Under the pieces are notes generated by a model. That model did no database searches and was not told where the DNA came from. It saw only the letters and a program-made list of their open reading frames with translations. From the NCBI GenBank assembly GCA_020439485.1, contig JAGQSP010000371.1, positions 1 through 10,210 on the forward strand: a DNA stretch of 10,210 nucleotides, in the 5' to 3' direction. The first letter of the stretch is position 1. The number at the start of each line of letters is the position of its first letter. Below are positions 1 through 7,318 of the stretch, in pieces. Source of the stretch: Acidimicrobiales bacterium. GTDB taxonomy: Bacteria > Actinomycetota > Acidimicrobiia > Acidimicrobiales > Poriferisodalaceae. Position numbers and translations under genes: made by a program.

Positions 1-3000
1 AACTACCTCGGGTTCGAACTCAACGATCACGATGTTCACGACGTTCCGATGATGATCGCCGACCTGTACGGCAACTACATCCCGGGTGCCAACGGCTACC
101 CGCAGATGGTGTTCGTCGGCCTCGACGGCTTGCCCGGCACCCTCGACGATGTTGTCGTCGAAGGTAACCCGGCTGCTCTGGTTCCCTCTGCGGGTACTGC
201 TGCAACCGGTCCGGCCGTGACCATCGGTCACCCGTGGCTCGCCGACATCGCCCACAGCGCCAATCCCGGCCCTGGCGACGTCGCCGACGGTGACACCATC
301 ATCAACCCGGGCCCTCCGGTCGCTGGTGAATACGACGACGAATTGCTCGATGCCCACTTCGTGTGCGGCGACGGGCGATGCAACGAGAACATCGCTCTCA
401 GCGCTGTTCACCACGTGTTCCACAGCGAGCACAACCGCATCGTCGATCAGGTCCAGAACACCCTGACGCTCGAAGCAAGCCCGGCGTTCCTCGCCGAGTG
501 GCAGTTGAGCGACGGCTCGTGGAACGGTGCTCGTCTTTTCCAGGCGGCCAAGTTCGCAACCGAGATGCAGTATCAGCACCTCGCGTTCGAGGAGTTCGCA
601 CGCACCGTTCAGCCGAACGTCAACGTGTTCGCCGGCTACGAGACCAGCATCGACTCCCGAATCACTGCAGAGTTCGCCCATGCGGCTTACCGATTCGGCC
701 ACTCGATGCTCGGTGACGAGGTCACGAGGTTCGATACCTTCACCGGCAACGAGCACTCGCTCGGCCTGATTCCGGCGTTCTTGAACCCGCCTGAGTTCTT
801 CTCGGGTGAGGGCGCCAACGGCAACAAGACACCGGCGGCTGCGGCCGGCGGCATTCTGGCAGGTGCTGTAGTCCAGCCGAGCCAGGAGATCGACGAGTTC
901 GTCGTCGAGGCCTTGCGGAACAACCTCGTAGGTCTTCCGCTCGACCTTCCGACGATGAACATGACGCGAGCTCGCGATGCGGGTATCCCCCGCCTCAACG
1001 AGATGCGTGCGGCGATCTTCGCCATCACCAACAGCGACCCGATCTTTGCTCCGTACGCCAACTGGTGGGAGTTCGGTCAGGCGCTCAAGACTCCAGAGTC
1101 ACTGGTGAACTTCATCGCCGCATACGGCGATGACTCGGCCCACGGTGGTGTGCTCAACGCCGCCACCAACAACGCCGACCGTCGTGCCGCTGCTGCGGTG
1201 CTGGCTACCAACAATGCCTTCATCTTCGATGACGCCGCCACCACTGGTGTCGACGACATCGACCTGTGGGTTGGTGGTCTGGCGGAGTCCCGCGAGGACT
1301 TCGGCGGTCTGCTCGGCTCGACGCTCAACTACATCTTCGAGACCCAGATGGAGGACCTGCAGAACGGCGACCGGTTCTACTACCTGTCGCGCACCGCAGG
1401 CATCCCGCTGCTGGCCACTCTCGAGGGCAACTCGTTTGCCGAGATGATCGAGCGCAACACCACCGCTGTGAAGCTTGCTGCTGTGGCCTTCATCAAGCCG
1501 ACTCACATCATCGACGTCGAGGTCGTCAGCCCCACCGCTGGCTCTGGCCTGTTCGATGATCCGTCCACCACACCAGACGAGTCTGCCGGCGAGCCGACCA
1601 GCCTGGTTCTGTTGCCGAGTGGCCAGATCCGTTACACCGGCGCCGAGCATGTGCTCTTCAGTGGTCGTTTGACCCTGGATGACAACATCTATTCCGGCGA
1701 TGGCGACGACACGATTCGTGGCCACGGAGGTAACGACCGACTCGAGGGTGGAGCCGGTAACGACTCCATCATCGGCGGCGAAGGCGACGACATCCTCACC
1801 GACACCTTCGGTGATGACACCATCAAGGGTGGTCCGGGCAACGACGCCATCAATGGCGCCCGTGGCCTCGACCTTCTCCAGGGCAACGCAGGCAAGGACT
1901 TCATTGTCATCGGCAACGATGCCGCCGAAGCCCTCGCAGGCGAGCAGGATGACTTGATCATCGGCGGCGCCGATGCCGACATCATCGTCGGTGACGGCGG
2001 CGACGACTGGATGGAAGGCCGCGGCGGTATCGACTTCATGCAGGGTGACCTCGGTCAGCCTCTCGAGATCCCGCTCGGTTTCGATGGTCACGACGTCATG
2101 AACGGCGGAAGCGGCGACGATGCGTACGTCGGCGAGGGTGGAGACGACATCTTCATCTCGAGCCCGGGTACGAACATCTACGACGGCCTCGCCGGTTATG
2201 ACTGGCAGACCCAGTACGGCACTGCTACCGGTGCCAATATCGACCTGAACAGGCTCGATGTTCTGGGCGTGCCCGTCGATCCGCTGGCCCCCCGCTACGA
2301 CCTCGTCGAAGCGGCATCGGGCTGGACCGGAGACGATGTCATCCGAGGAACCGGGGTGCTCAACGCAGCCGTTGTTGGAGCCAATGTCTTCAACAACGAC
2401 CTCGATGCAGCAGGCCTGGCACGCATCACCAACCTGGCGAATCTGGCTCCGGCCGGGCTCGTCGGCGACGTTGGTGGAAATGTCGGCAACATCCTTCTGG
2501 GTGGCCCGGGCAGCGACACCCTCGAGGGTCGCGGCCTCAACGACATCATCGACGGCGATGCGTATCTCGTGGTCCAGCTCGAGGTTGGCGGAGTTCGCTA
2601 CGACTCGCTCCTCGAGCTCCAGGCTGACGTCTTTGCCGGCGTGATCAACCCGGGCGACATCAACATCGTCCGTGAGATCGTCTGGGCCCCCGCCGACAGC
2701 GGAATCGACACCGCTGAGTTCGACGGTGCCCTCGCCGACTACGACATCACCTACAACGCGGATGGTTCGATCACCGTCTTCCATGCCCGTAACACCGGCC
2801 CCGGCCTGTGCGCCGACCCGGCATCGGACTGCGACGACGGTCTCGACACCCTGTACAACATCGAGATGTTGGCCTTCAGCAACACCACCATTCCGGTGGA
2901 TGCTGCCAACTGCAACTCGTGCTTGCTGCGTGTCACCACCAACGACGGCCTGGGCAATGGCGTCCAGTCGCAGATCGTTGTCGATGGCACCCCGCGTGAC

Positions 3001-3873
3001 CGTTGGGGTCTCAACTGGATGGAGGTCAGCCAGGGCATGCACGAGGTGTGCTTCACCGACGTTGTCGGGTTCATCACCCCCGCTTGCCAGATGGTCGATG
3101 TCCAGCCTGGTTCGGCCTCTGCCGTCGAGGGTGTGTTCACGCAGCAGGGAATCCTGCGGGTGATCACCGACGACGGTCTGGGCAACGGCGTTCAGTCGAC
3201 GATCACCATCGACACCACCGTCAACGGTGTTGCCGACGGTCTGCCGTCAAATGACTGGGGCGTCTGGCGCTCGGTCGACCCGACCATGACCTACGAGGTC
3301 TGCTTCGGTCCCGTTGCAGGGTTCGATGCACCCGCATGTCAGGTCGTCGGGCCGATCGCCGGCGGAACCCAGCAGACGGTGACCGGCGTGTTCACAGCCA
3401 ACGCAGCTGCACCTGCTCCTGGCCCGCACGGCTTGCTCCGTGTCAGGACCGAGGCTGGTGTTGGCGGCGGAGGCGTCCAGAGCATGATCTCGATCGATGG
3501 CAACGATGCCAACGAGTGGGGTCTTGACTGGGTGAAGATGCCGGCTGGTACATACACCGTCTGCTTCAGCGATGTTCCGAACTTCTCCACTGCACCGTGC
3601 CAGACCGTCGACGTGCTCGACGGCCAGGTGACCGAGGTAGTGGGCACGTTCGGGGTGCGCGGCTTCCTCCGGGTTGTGACGGATGTGCCGCACCCGTCGA
3701 CCATCCTGGTCAACGGCGTCGCCATGAACGCCTGGGGCTCCTGGACCGATGTCGATCCTGGCATCTACGAGGTGTGCTTCCGTGAAGCCGATGCCTTCGC
3801 TCCGGCGTGCAGCACGCCGCAGCTGGTCTCGGCTGGCGGACCGCTGGTCCTGGTGACCGGCACCTGGCCCTGA
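1..3873 (+). CDS. Secreted animal-type haem peroxidase with RTX repeats and Cys-framed C-terminal repeats (5' partial)
   Basis: The reading frame is open from base 1 to the TGA at 3871-3873 (1290 visible residues), so the true start lies upstream; the ATG at 49 is internal. It belongs to the animal haem peroxidase superfamily (myeloperoxidase-like fold), which uses H2O2 to oxidise halides or organic substrates. Visible residues 123-130 read GDGRCNEN. R126 and E129 line up with the distal Arg239 and haem-ester Glu242 of myeloperoxidase. SEHNR follows at 142-146. YRFGHSML has R231 and H234, matching Arg333 and the proximal haem ligand His336. The distal His motif must lie upstream of the window. 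After the catalytic domain come an RTX block, a region ending in an LYNIEMLAF motif that resembles the post-RTX segment of bacterial RTX peroxidases, and four Cys-framed repeats. There is no LPXTG motif or C-terminal membrane span, so it is probably released. Codons end strongly in C, which may reflect high expression. A terminator follows. The family call is secure; the substrate is unknown. Confidence 0.93.
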   Translation, partial: NYLGFELNDHDVHDVPMMIADLYGNYIPGANGYPQMVFVGLDGLPGTLDDVVVEGNPAALVPSAGTAATGPAVTIGHPWLADIAHSANPGPGDVADGDTIINPGPPVAGEYDDELLDAHFVCGDGRCNENIALSAVHHVFHSEHNRIVDQVQNTLTLEASPAFLAEWQLSDGSWNGARLFQAAKFATEMQYQHLAFEEFARTVQPNVNVFAGYETSIDSRITAEFAHAAYRFGHSMLGDEVTRFDTFTGNEHSLGLIPAFLNPPEFFSGEGANGNKTPAAAAGGILAGAVVQPSQEIDEFVVEALRNNLVGLPLDLPTMNMTRARDAGIPRLNEMRAAIFAITNSDPIFAPYANWWEFGQALKTPESLVNFIAAYGDDSAHGGVLNAATNNADRRAAAAVLATNNAFIFDDAATTGVDDIDLWVGGLAESREDFGGLLGSTLNYIFETQMEDLQNGDRFYYLSRTAGIPLLATLEGNSFAEMIERNTTAVKLAAVAFIKPTHIIDVEVVSPTAGSGLFDDPSTTPDESAGEPTSLVLLPSGQIRYTGAEHVLFSGRLTLDDNIYSGDGDDTIRGHGGNDRLEGGAGNDSIIGGEGDDILTDTFGDDTIKGGPGNDAINGARGLDLLQGNAGKDFIVIGNDAAEALAGEQDDLIIGGADADIIVGDGGDDWMEGRGGIDFMQGDLGQPLEIPLGFDGHDVMNGGSGDDAYVGEGGDDIFISSPGTNIYDGLAGYDWQTQYGTATGANIDLNRLDVLGVPVDPLAPRYDLVEAASGWTGDDVIRGTGVLNAAVVGANVFNNDLDAAGLARITNLANLAPAGLVGDVGGNVGNILLGGPGSDTLEGRGLNDIIDGDAYLVVQLEVGGVRYDSLLELQADVFAGVINPGDINIVREIVWAPADSGIDTAEFDGALADYDITYNADGSITVFHARNTGPGLCADPASDCDDGLDTLYNIEMLAFSNTTIPVDAANCNSCLLRVTTNDGLGNGVQSQIVVDGTPRDRWGLNWMEVSQGMHEVCFTDVVGFITPACQMVDVQPGSASAVEGVFTQQGILRVITDDGLGNGVQSTITIDTTVNGVADGLPSNDWGVWRSVDPTMTYEVCFGPVAGFDAPACQVVGPIAGGTQQTVTGVFTANAAAPAPGPHGLLRVRTEAGVGGGGVQSMISIDGNDANEWGLDWVKMPAGTYTVCFSDVPNFSTAPCQTVDVLDGQVTEVVGTFGVRGFLRVVTDVPHPSTILVNGVAMNAWGSWTDVDPGIYEVCFREADAFAPACSTPQLVSAGGPLVLVTGTWP
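1696..2154 (+). repeat. RTX (GGxGxD) calcium-binding nonapeptide repeat block inside the peroxidase gene
   Basis: The protein here carries Gly/Asp-rich nonapeptides such as GDGDDTIRG, GHGGNDRLEG, GAGNDSIIGG, GGPGNDAING, GDGGDDWMEG and GGSGDDAYVG. They match the haemolysin-type calcium-binding consensus GGxGxDxUx. The block begins at visible residue 566 and is interrupted by degenerate units, for example around ARGLDLLQG and GADADIIVG. A short extra patch (GSDTLEGRGLNDIIDGD) lies near 2510-2560. In the RTX family such arrays bind Ca2+ in a parallel beta-roll and fold only outside the cell, where Ca2+ is high. In Proteobacteria they usually go with type I secretion; no transporter gene is visible in this window. 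Confidence 0.9.
2920..3870 (+). repeat. Four tandem Cys-framed beta-type repeats forming the peroxidase C-terminus
   Basis: Four units start near 2920, 3151, 3430 and 3661, each about 70-90 residues. Each opens with a strand of the type LRVxT. Units 1 to 3 then have GVQSxI, which becomes STILVNG in unit 4. All four have a W-G-x(1-2)-W motif, then VCF. The VCF cysteine pairs with a second one at C-x11-C in units 1-3 (codons 3049/3085, 3301/3337, 3562/3598) and C-x10-C in unit 4 (3775/3808). Each ends in a V-x-G-x-F/W strand. Units 1 and 2 share the protein string DGLGNGVQS and are still alike in DNA (26 of 30 bases from 2941 and 3169), which points to fairly recent duplication. An Ala/Pro-rich linker (3397-3429) separates units 2 and 3. 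The layout recalls PEGA-like domains, but the WG..W and Cys pair differ. The function is unknown; a carbohydrate- or wall-binding role is a guess. Confidence 0.85.
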
Positions 3874-3904
3874 TTGACAGGCTAGCCATACCCATCTAGA
3901 GGGT

Positions 3905-3934
3905 CCCCGCCCGCTCTTTCGAGAGCGGGCGGGG
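3905..3934 (+). terminator. Strong hairpin terminator after the peroxidase gene
   Basis: The stem CCCCGCCCGCTCT (3905-3917) pairs perfectly over 13 bp with AGAGCGGGCGGGG (3922-3934) around the loop TTCG, a UUCG-type tetraloop. It starts 31 nt after the TGA of the peroxidase gene. The tail (ATTCTCGCG) is not U-rich, so it resembles the tail-less terminators common in GC-rich actinobacteria. It separates the peroxidase transcript from the glycosyltransferase operon. Confidence 0.87.
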
Positions 3935-3997
3935 ATTCTCGCGTTCGGCCACGATCGGTTTCGCCGTTTCATCGCCGGTCGACAGGACAATGGTTAC

Positions 3998-4002
3998 AGG
4001 AG
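3998..4002 (+). promoter_or_regulatory. Shine-Dalgarno site that fixes the TTG start at 4009
   Basis: AGGAG ends 6 nt before the TTG at 4009-4011. The nearby ATG at 3990 is in another frame, and the frame conserved in GT2 enzymes begins just after this TTG. The site therefore decides the start of the first operon gene. Confidence 0.75.
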
Positions 4003-4008
4003 TATCCG

Positions 4009-5154
4009 TTGTCCGACGCGCCAGGCCGACCGTCCATAACCGTCATTCTCCCCTGTCTCGACGAGCAAGGGGCGGTAGAACGCGTCGTGCGAGAGGCGTT
4101 GGCCGGTCTCGCTGCCAGTGGTAGGCAGGGCGAGGTTCTGGTGGTCGACAACGGCTCATCGGACCATTCCGCCGACCTGGCCCTGAGGGCCGGGGCGCGA
4201 GTGGTCCATGAGCCGGTCAAGGGCTATGGGGCGGCGCTGCGGCGCGGAATCGCCGAGGCCCGTGGCGACATTGCAGTAATGGCCGACGCCGACATGACCT
4301 ACGACCTGGGTCGCCTAGGTGAGCTGGTCGCGAAGGTCGATGCCGGGGCAGACCTGGTGCTCGCCAGCCGCCTCGTTGGTGCAACAGGCGAAACAATGCC
4401 GCCTCTGCACCGCCTGGTCGGGACGCCAGTGTTGAGCTTTCTGGTGCGCCGCTTGTCCGGAGGCATGGCGGTCAGCGACAGCCAGTCCGGCTACCGGGCG
4501 TTCGATCTGGAGAAGGTCAGGGGGCTACGCCTCGTGACCTCGGGGATGGAGTTCGCCTCCGAGATGTTGGTGCGAGCCGCGGCCGAAGGCCTGCGGGTTG
4601 AGGAGGTTGCCATCCCGTATCGGGCTCGTGTTGGTGAGTCCAAGCTCAACACCTTCGACGACGGCTTTCGTCACCTCAAGCTGGTGGCCCTGCTCGGACC
4701 GCAGACTGTGCTGTTGTGGCCATCGGTCCTGATGGGCATCGTTGGGGCGGTGCTGACGGTCGCTTCGCTGGTGTCGCCGGCTGGAATCCAGGTTGGCGGC
4801 GGCCGCTGGCAACCCGTCTTCTTTGCGCCGATCCTGCTCGTGCTGGCAACCATGTTGGGCGTCGCTTACCAGGTCGTGTCGGCCTTCGATCCGCTCAGGC
4901 CGGCGAGAACACCGTCCGAACACTCTCGTTCGAGGCTGCGCCTCGTGCGAGTTGGGTTCGTTCTCGCTTCGATGGGAGTCTCGGTCGACGTCGGGCTGTT
5001 CTTCCGCTGGTCGATGGCGGGCGAACAATGGGACAGGGCGCTCGCCCTGGCCGGACTTGCCCAGGCGCTGATCTTGTCTGGGGCGACGGTGATGGCCAGT
5101 GCGTTCATCTACTGGCTCGTGCATCGCCAGAGCGAATACGGGACTCGCCGATGA
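4009..5154 (+). CDS. GT2 glycosyltransferase, polyprenyl-phosphate-sugar synthase-like, with C-terminal membrane domain
   Basis: This 381-residue protein starts at TTG with a well-placed AGGAG. Residues 10-19 (ITVILPCLDE) form the first strand of a GT-A fold. VDNGSSD at 46-52 binds the nucleotide, GYGAALRRGI at 72-81 is typical of dolichol-phosphate mannose/glucose synthase relatives, and D93-A-D95 is the metal-binding DxD motif. DSQSGYRAF (157-165) and RARVGESKL (205-213) are further signatures of this subfamily. Four hydrophobic segments follow at about 230-255, 268-292, 315-337 and 346-372, the usual C-terminal membrane domain of this group. The likely reaction moves a sugar from a nucleotide donor onto polyprenyl phosphate at the inner face of the membrane. 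It is the first gene of a four-gene overlapping operon and ends in an ATGA overlap with the next gene. Sugar identity (mannose or glucose are common) is not readable. Confidence 0.88.
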   Translation: MSDAPGRPSITVILPCLDEQGAVERVVREALAGLAASGRQGEVLVVDNGSSDHSADLALRAGARVVHEPVKGYGAALRRGIAEARGDIAVMADADMTYDLGRLGELVAKVDAGADLVLASRLVGATGETMPPLHRLVGTPVLSFLVRRLSGGMAVSDSQSGYRAFDLEKVRGLRLVTSGMEFASEMLVRAAAEGLRVEEVAIPYRARVGESKLNTFDDGFRHLKLVALLGPQTVLLWPSVLMGIVGAVLTVASLVSPAGIQVGGGRWQPVFFAPILLVLATMLGVAYQVVSAFDPLRPARTPSEHSRSRLRLVRVGFVLASMGVSVDVGLFFRWSMAGEQWDRALALAGLAQALILSGATVMASAFIYWLVHRQSEYGTRR

Positions 5155-6296
5155 CTCGCCGCGAAACCTCGGATCGCCTGGAGGTGCTGGCCTTCTGCGA
5201 TTACTTCGGAGGCTCGAGCGGCGGCATCGAGATCGCCACGCGCAACATCTACAACAGGCTCGCCGACCGGTTCGACCTGACCGTGGTCAGCGGGACCAGG
5301 GCTGACACCTTCGAGGGTCTCCGTGTCGTTGCCTCGACCCCCATCGACCTTTCCGGTCTGTTGGGAGCACAGGTGTCGTTCGCTCCCGGGCTGGTCTTCA
5401 GGGCGTGGAGCCAGCTGCGACGCAACCGTCCAGCGGTGGTCCACGTCTCGGGCCTTCACTTCTTCGGCTCGGTCGTGGGGGCGACCATGGCCCGCACGAT
5501 GGCGATTCCCTTCGTACTGTCGATGCATCTGGGTGATCCGGCGGCCGGCGGTGGGCTCGTCGGCAGAGCAGCAACCTTGTACGAGCGGCTCGTCGGCCGT
5601 TGGATGGTCCGCCATGCAGCAGCCGTGATCGCAGTGTCGGAGTCGGTAGCCCAGCATGCCCGGCGGCTCGGAGCGCGGGCCGATCGTACCCATGTGGTGC
5701 TGAACGGGGTCGACCCGGTCCTGTTCGCGCCCGGCCGCGACGTCGGCTCGCACAACGGCACTGCACGGGCGCCTCGGATTGCGGTGATCGGTCGGGTGAT
5801 AGGCAACAAGGGCACCATCGAGGCGGCACTGGCCTTGAGCGAGTCAGAGGCGGAGTTCTCGGCTGTATTCGTCGGCGACGGGCCCGACACCGACGAGTTG
5901 CGACGGATCGTGGCCGGAGATCCTCGCTTCGAGTTGCTCGGTCATCGAGACGGCGTTGAGCAGATTCTCGCAAGCGCCGACATCTTCGTCAGGTACTCGA
6001 CCACCGAGGGTCGTTCGCTCGCAGTGCTGGAGGCGATGTCGGCCGGGTGCGCGGTGGTTCTGTCCGACATTCCTGCCAACTCCGAGATTGTCACCGACGG
6101 CCAGGACGGTGTCCTCGTGCCGCTCGGGAACGTCATGGCTCTGCGAGGCCAGATCGAGGAACTCGTCCTCGATCCAGATCGGGTCAAGCGGCTCGGTGCA
6201 GCTGCGCGACAACGAGTTCTGACTCATGGGTGGGATGTGTGTGCCGACGGCGTGGCCTCAGTGCTGCGCTGGGCGGGTCGACGGGAGCCGGAATGA
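5151..6296 (+). CDS. GT4 (GT-B fold) glycosyltransferase
   Basis: This 381-residue protein starts at the ATG in the ATGA overlap with the previous stop, so it is translationally coupled; there is only a weak Shine-Dalgarno match. The N-terminal domain has the GGIE loop (24-27) typical of group 1 transferases that bind a nucleotide sugar. The C-terminal domain starts with IAVIGRVIGNKGTIEAA and continues with VGDGPDTDEL. The EGRSLAVLE segment gives the E-x7-E pair (E286 and E294) characteristic of GT4 retaining enzymes, followed by AMSAGCAVVLSDIPANSE. No membrane span or signal peptide is seen, so it should act at the cytoplasmic face. It probably adds a sugar from a UDP- or GDP-donor to the glycan or glycolipid built by the operon. 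An in-frame extension back to 4716 overlaps the previous gene and lacks family similarity, so it was not used. Donor and acceptor are unknown. Confidence 0.9.
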   Translation: MTRRETSDRLEVLAFCDYFGGSSGGIEIATRNIYNRLADRFDLTVVSGTRADTFEGLRVVASTPIDLSGLLGAQVSFAPGLVFRAWSQLRRNRPAVVHVSGLHFFGSVVGATMARTMAIPFVLSMHLGDPAAGGGLVGRAATLYERLVGRWMVRHAAAVIAVSESVAQHARRLGARADRTHVVLNGVDPVLFAPGRDVGSHNGTARAPRIAVIGRVIGNKGTIEAALALSESEAEFSAVFVGDGPDTDELRRIVAGDPRFELLGHRDGVEQILASADIFVRYSTTEGRSLAVLEAMSAGCAVVLSDIPANSEIVTDGQDGVLVPLGNVMALRGQIEELVLDPDRVKRLGAAARQRVLTHGWDVCADGVASVLRWAGRREPE

Positions 6297-7318
6297 CCAA
6301 GCTTCGCGCTGTCCTGGTAGGAGCCGGGTGGGTAGCTCGGGCTCGATACCTGCCTGCCTTGAGATCGCTTCCCGGTGTCGAGCTGGTCGGTGTGTGCGAG
6401 CACACCCCCGGTGCGATCCGAAGTGAACTCCCTGAGAGCATCATCGTGTCTTCCAGCCTCGACGCGGTACTAGAGCTGCGACCAGATGTCGTCTTCGTCT
6501 GCACGCCTCCCTGGCTTCATCACGACCACTCGATAGCGGCGCTCGCTGCTGGAGCGGACGTGTTGTGCGAGAAGCCGATGGCGATGACCTCGGCCGAGGC
6601 GCGATCGATGTACGCAAGCAGCCGCGAGCACGGCGGCGCCCTGTGTGTCTCGCACAACTTCTTGTGGTCGGTGGCGATGGGCCAGGCGAGGCGTCGTCTC
6701 GACCACAGCGATGATCTCCAGTACCTCACCGCAACTCAGCTCAGTAGCTCCAAACGCCGGCTTCCCAGCTGGCACAGAGAGCTTGCCGGCGGACTCATCT
6801 TCGATGAGCTTCCCCACATGATCTATGTGATGTCGGACCTGGCAGGCACGGCACCCGCTGTCGTGGATGTGAGGGCCCACCGCCGCGACGGTGAGGTTGT
6901 TGGTTGCGACGTGATGTTCGACTTCGGCCAAACGCCCGGCTCGTTGGCGGTGGTGCTCGACGCGCCGATTTCTGAATGGCACGTATCTGCGGTGTGTGCC
7001 AACGATGTCGTCGACATCGACCTCTTTCGCGACACGATGGTTGCCACAGGCTCAGACGGCTCACACAAGGCACTCGACGTTCTGGGTCTGTCGGCAAGAG
7101 TCACCGCTAGACATCTCTTGGGCTTTTCGGCTGCGGGACTTCGCTCTGCACTTGGGCGACAGTTCTGGGGGCACGACCGGCTGATCGCCCAGTTCTGCTC
7201 CTTCGTCGTGGCGCGGCGCGCTGGTGATCCGAGCGCTCTCCCGCCCGTCTCAGAGAGTCGGGCGCTGCAGGTCGTCGATTGCGTCGAGACGATCGTCGAG
7301 GCGCTGGCACATGACTGA
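6293..7318 (+). CDS. Gfo/Idh/MocA family NAD(P)-dependent oxidoreductase
   Basis: This 341-residue protein starts at the ATG of a second ATGA overlap, with GGGAG 5 nt upstream (6283-6287). The N-terminal Rossmann domain has G10-A-G12-W-V-A15 after a hydrophobic strand (RAVLVGAGWVA). The strand PDVVFVCTPPWLHHDH is followed by the family hallmark E93-K94-P95; the Lys is normally catalytic. D171 and H175 in the segment GGLIFDELPH keep the D-x3-H spacing of the family's active site, although the usual Gly of DxGxH is Leu here. The length is normal for the family. These enzymes oxidise or reduce sugars, often nucleotide-linked ones, or inositols. Between two glycosyltransferases and a membrane glycosyltransferase-like protein, the best guess is modification of a sugar donor for the same pathway. 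It is cytoplasmic. The family is sure; the substrate is not. Confidence 0.92.
   Translation: MTKLRAVLVGAGWVARARYLPALRSLPGVELVGVCEHTPGAIRSELPESIIVSSSLDAVLELRPDVVFVCTPPWLHHDHSIAALAAGADVLCEKPMAMTSAEARSMYASSREHGGALCVSHNFLWSVAMGQARRRLDHSDDLQYLTATQLSSSKRRLPSWHRELAGGLIFDELPHMIYVMSDLAGTAPAVVDVRAHRRDGEVVGCDVMFDFGQTPGSLAVVLDAPISEWHVSAVCANDVVDIDLFRDTMVATGSDGSHKALDVLGLSARVTARHLLGFSAAGLRSALGRQFWGHDRLIAQFCSFVVARRAGDPSALPPVSESRALQVVDCVETIVEALAHD

Noticed and set aside
1696..2154. Regular DNA repeats that might suggest a CRISPR or tandem satellite
   Set aside because: The repeats are in frame, keep the GGxGxD protein motif while their DNA varies, and have no spacers.
1099..3042. A 647-codon open frame on the minus strand inside the peroxidase gene
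   Set aside because: It lies opposite the RTX and catalytic regions, reads as low-complexity Val/Asp/Ala-rich protein with no domain, and follows from the GC-rich third positions of the real gene.
3049..3810. Cys residues of the C-terminal repeats as haem-binding CxxCH sites
   Set aside because: The spacing is C-x(10-11)-C and no CxxCH motif is present.
3874..3902. TTGACA right after the peroxidase stop, a perfect -35 hexamer
   Set aside because: At 17 nt spacing the only -10 is TAGAGG, which is poor, and the strong hairpin begins at once. A small terminated RNA is possible but unsupported.
4716..5150. Longer N-terminus for the GT4 gene
   Set aside because: The extension runs within the GT2 membrane-domain region, shows no GT4 similarity, and the ATGA start at 5151 gives a normal family length. 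The same reasoning removes the extensions from 6047 and 7224.
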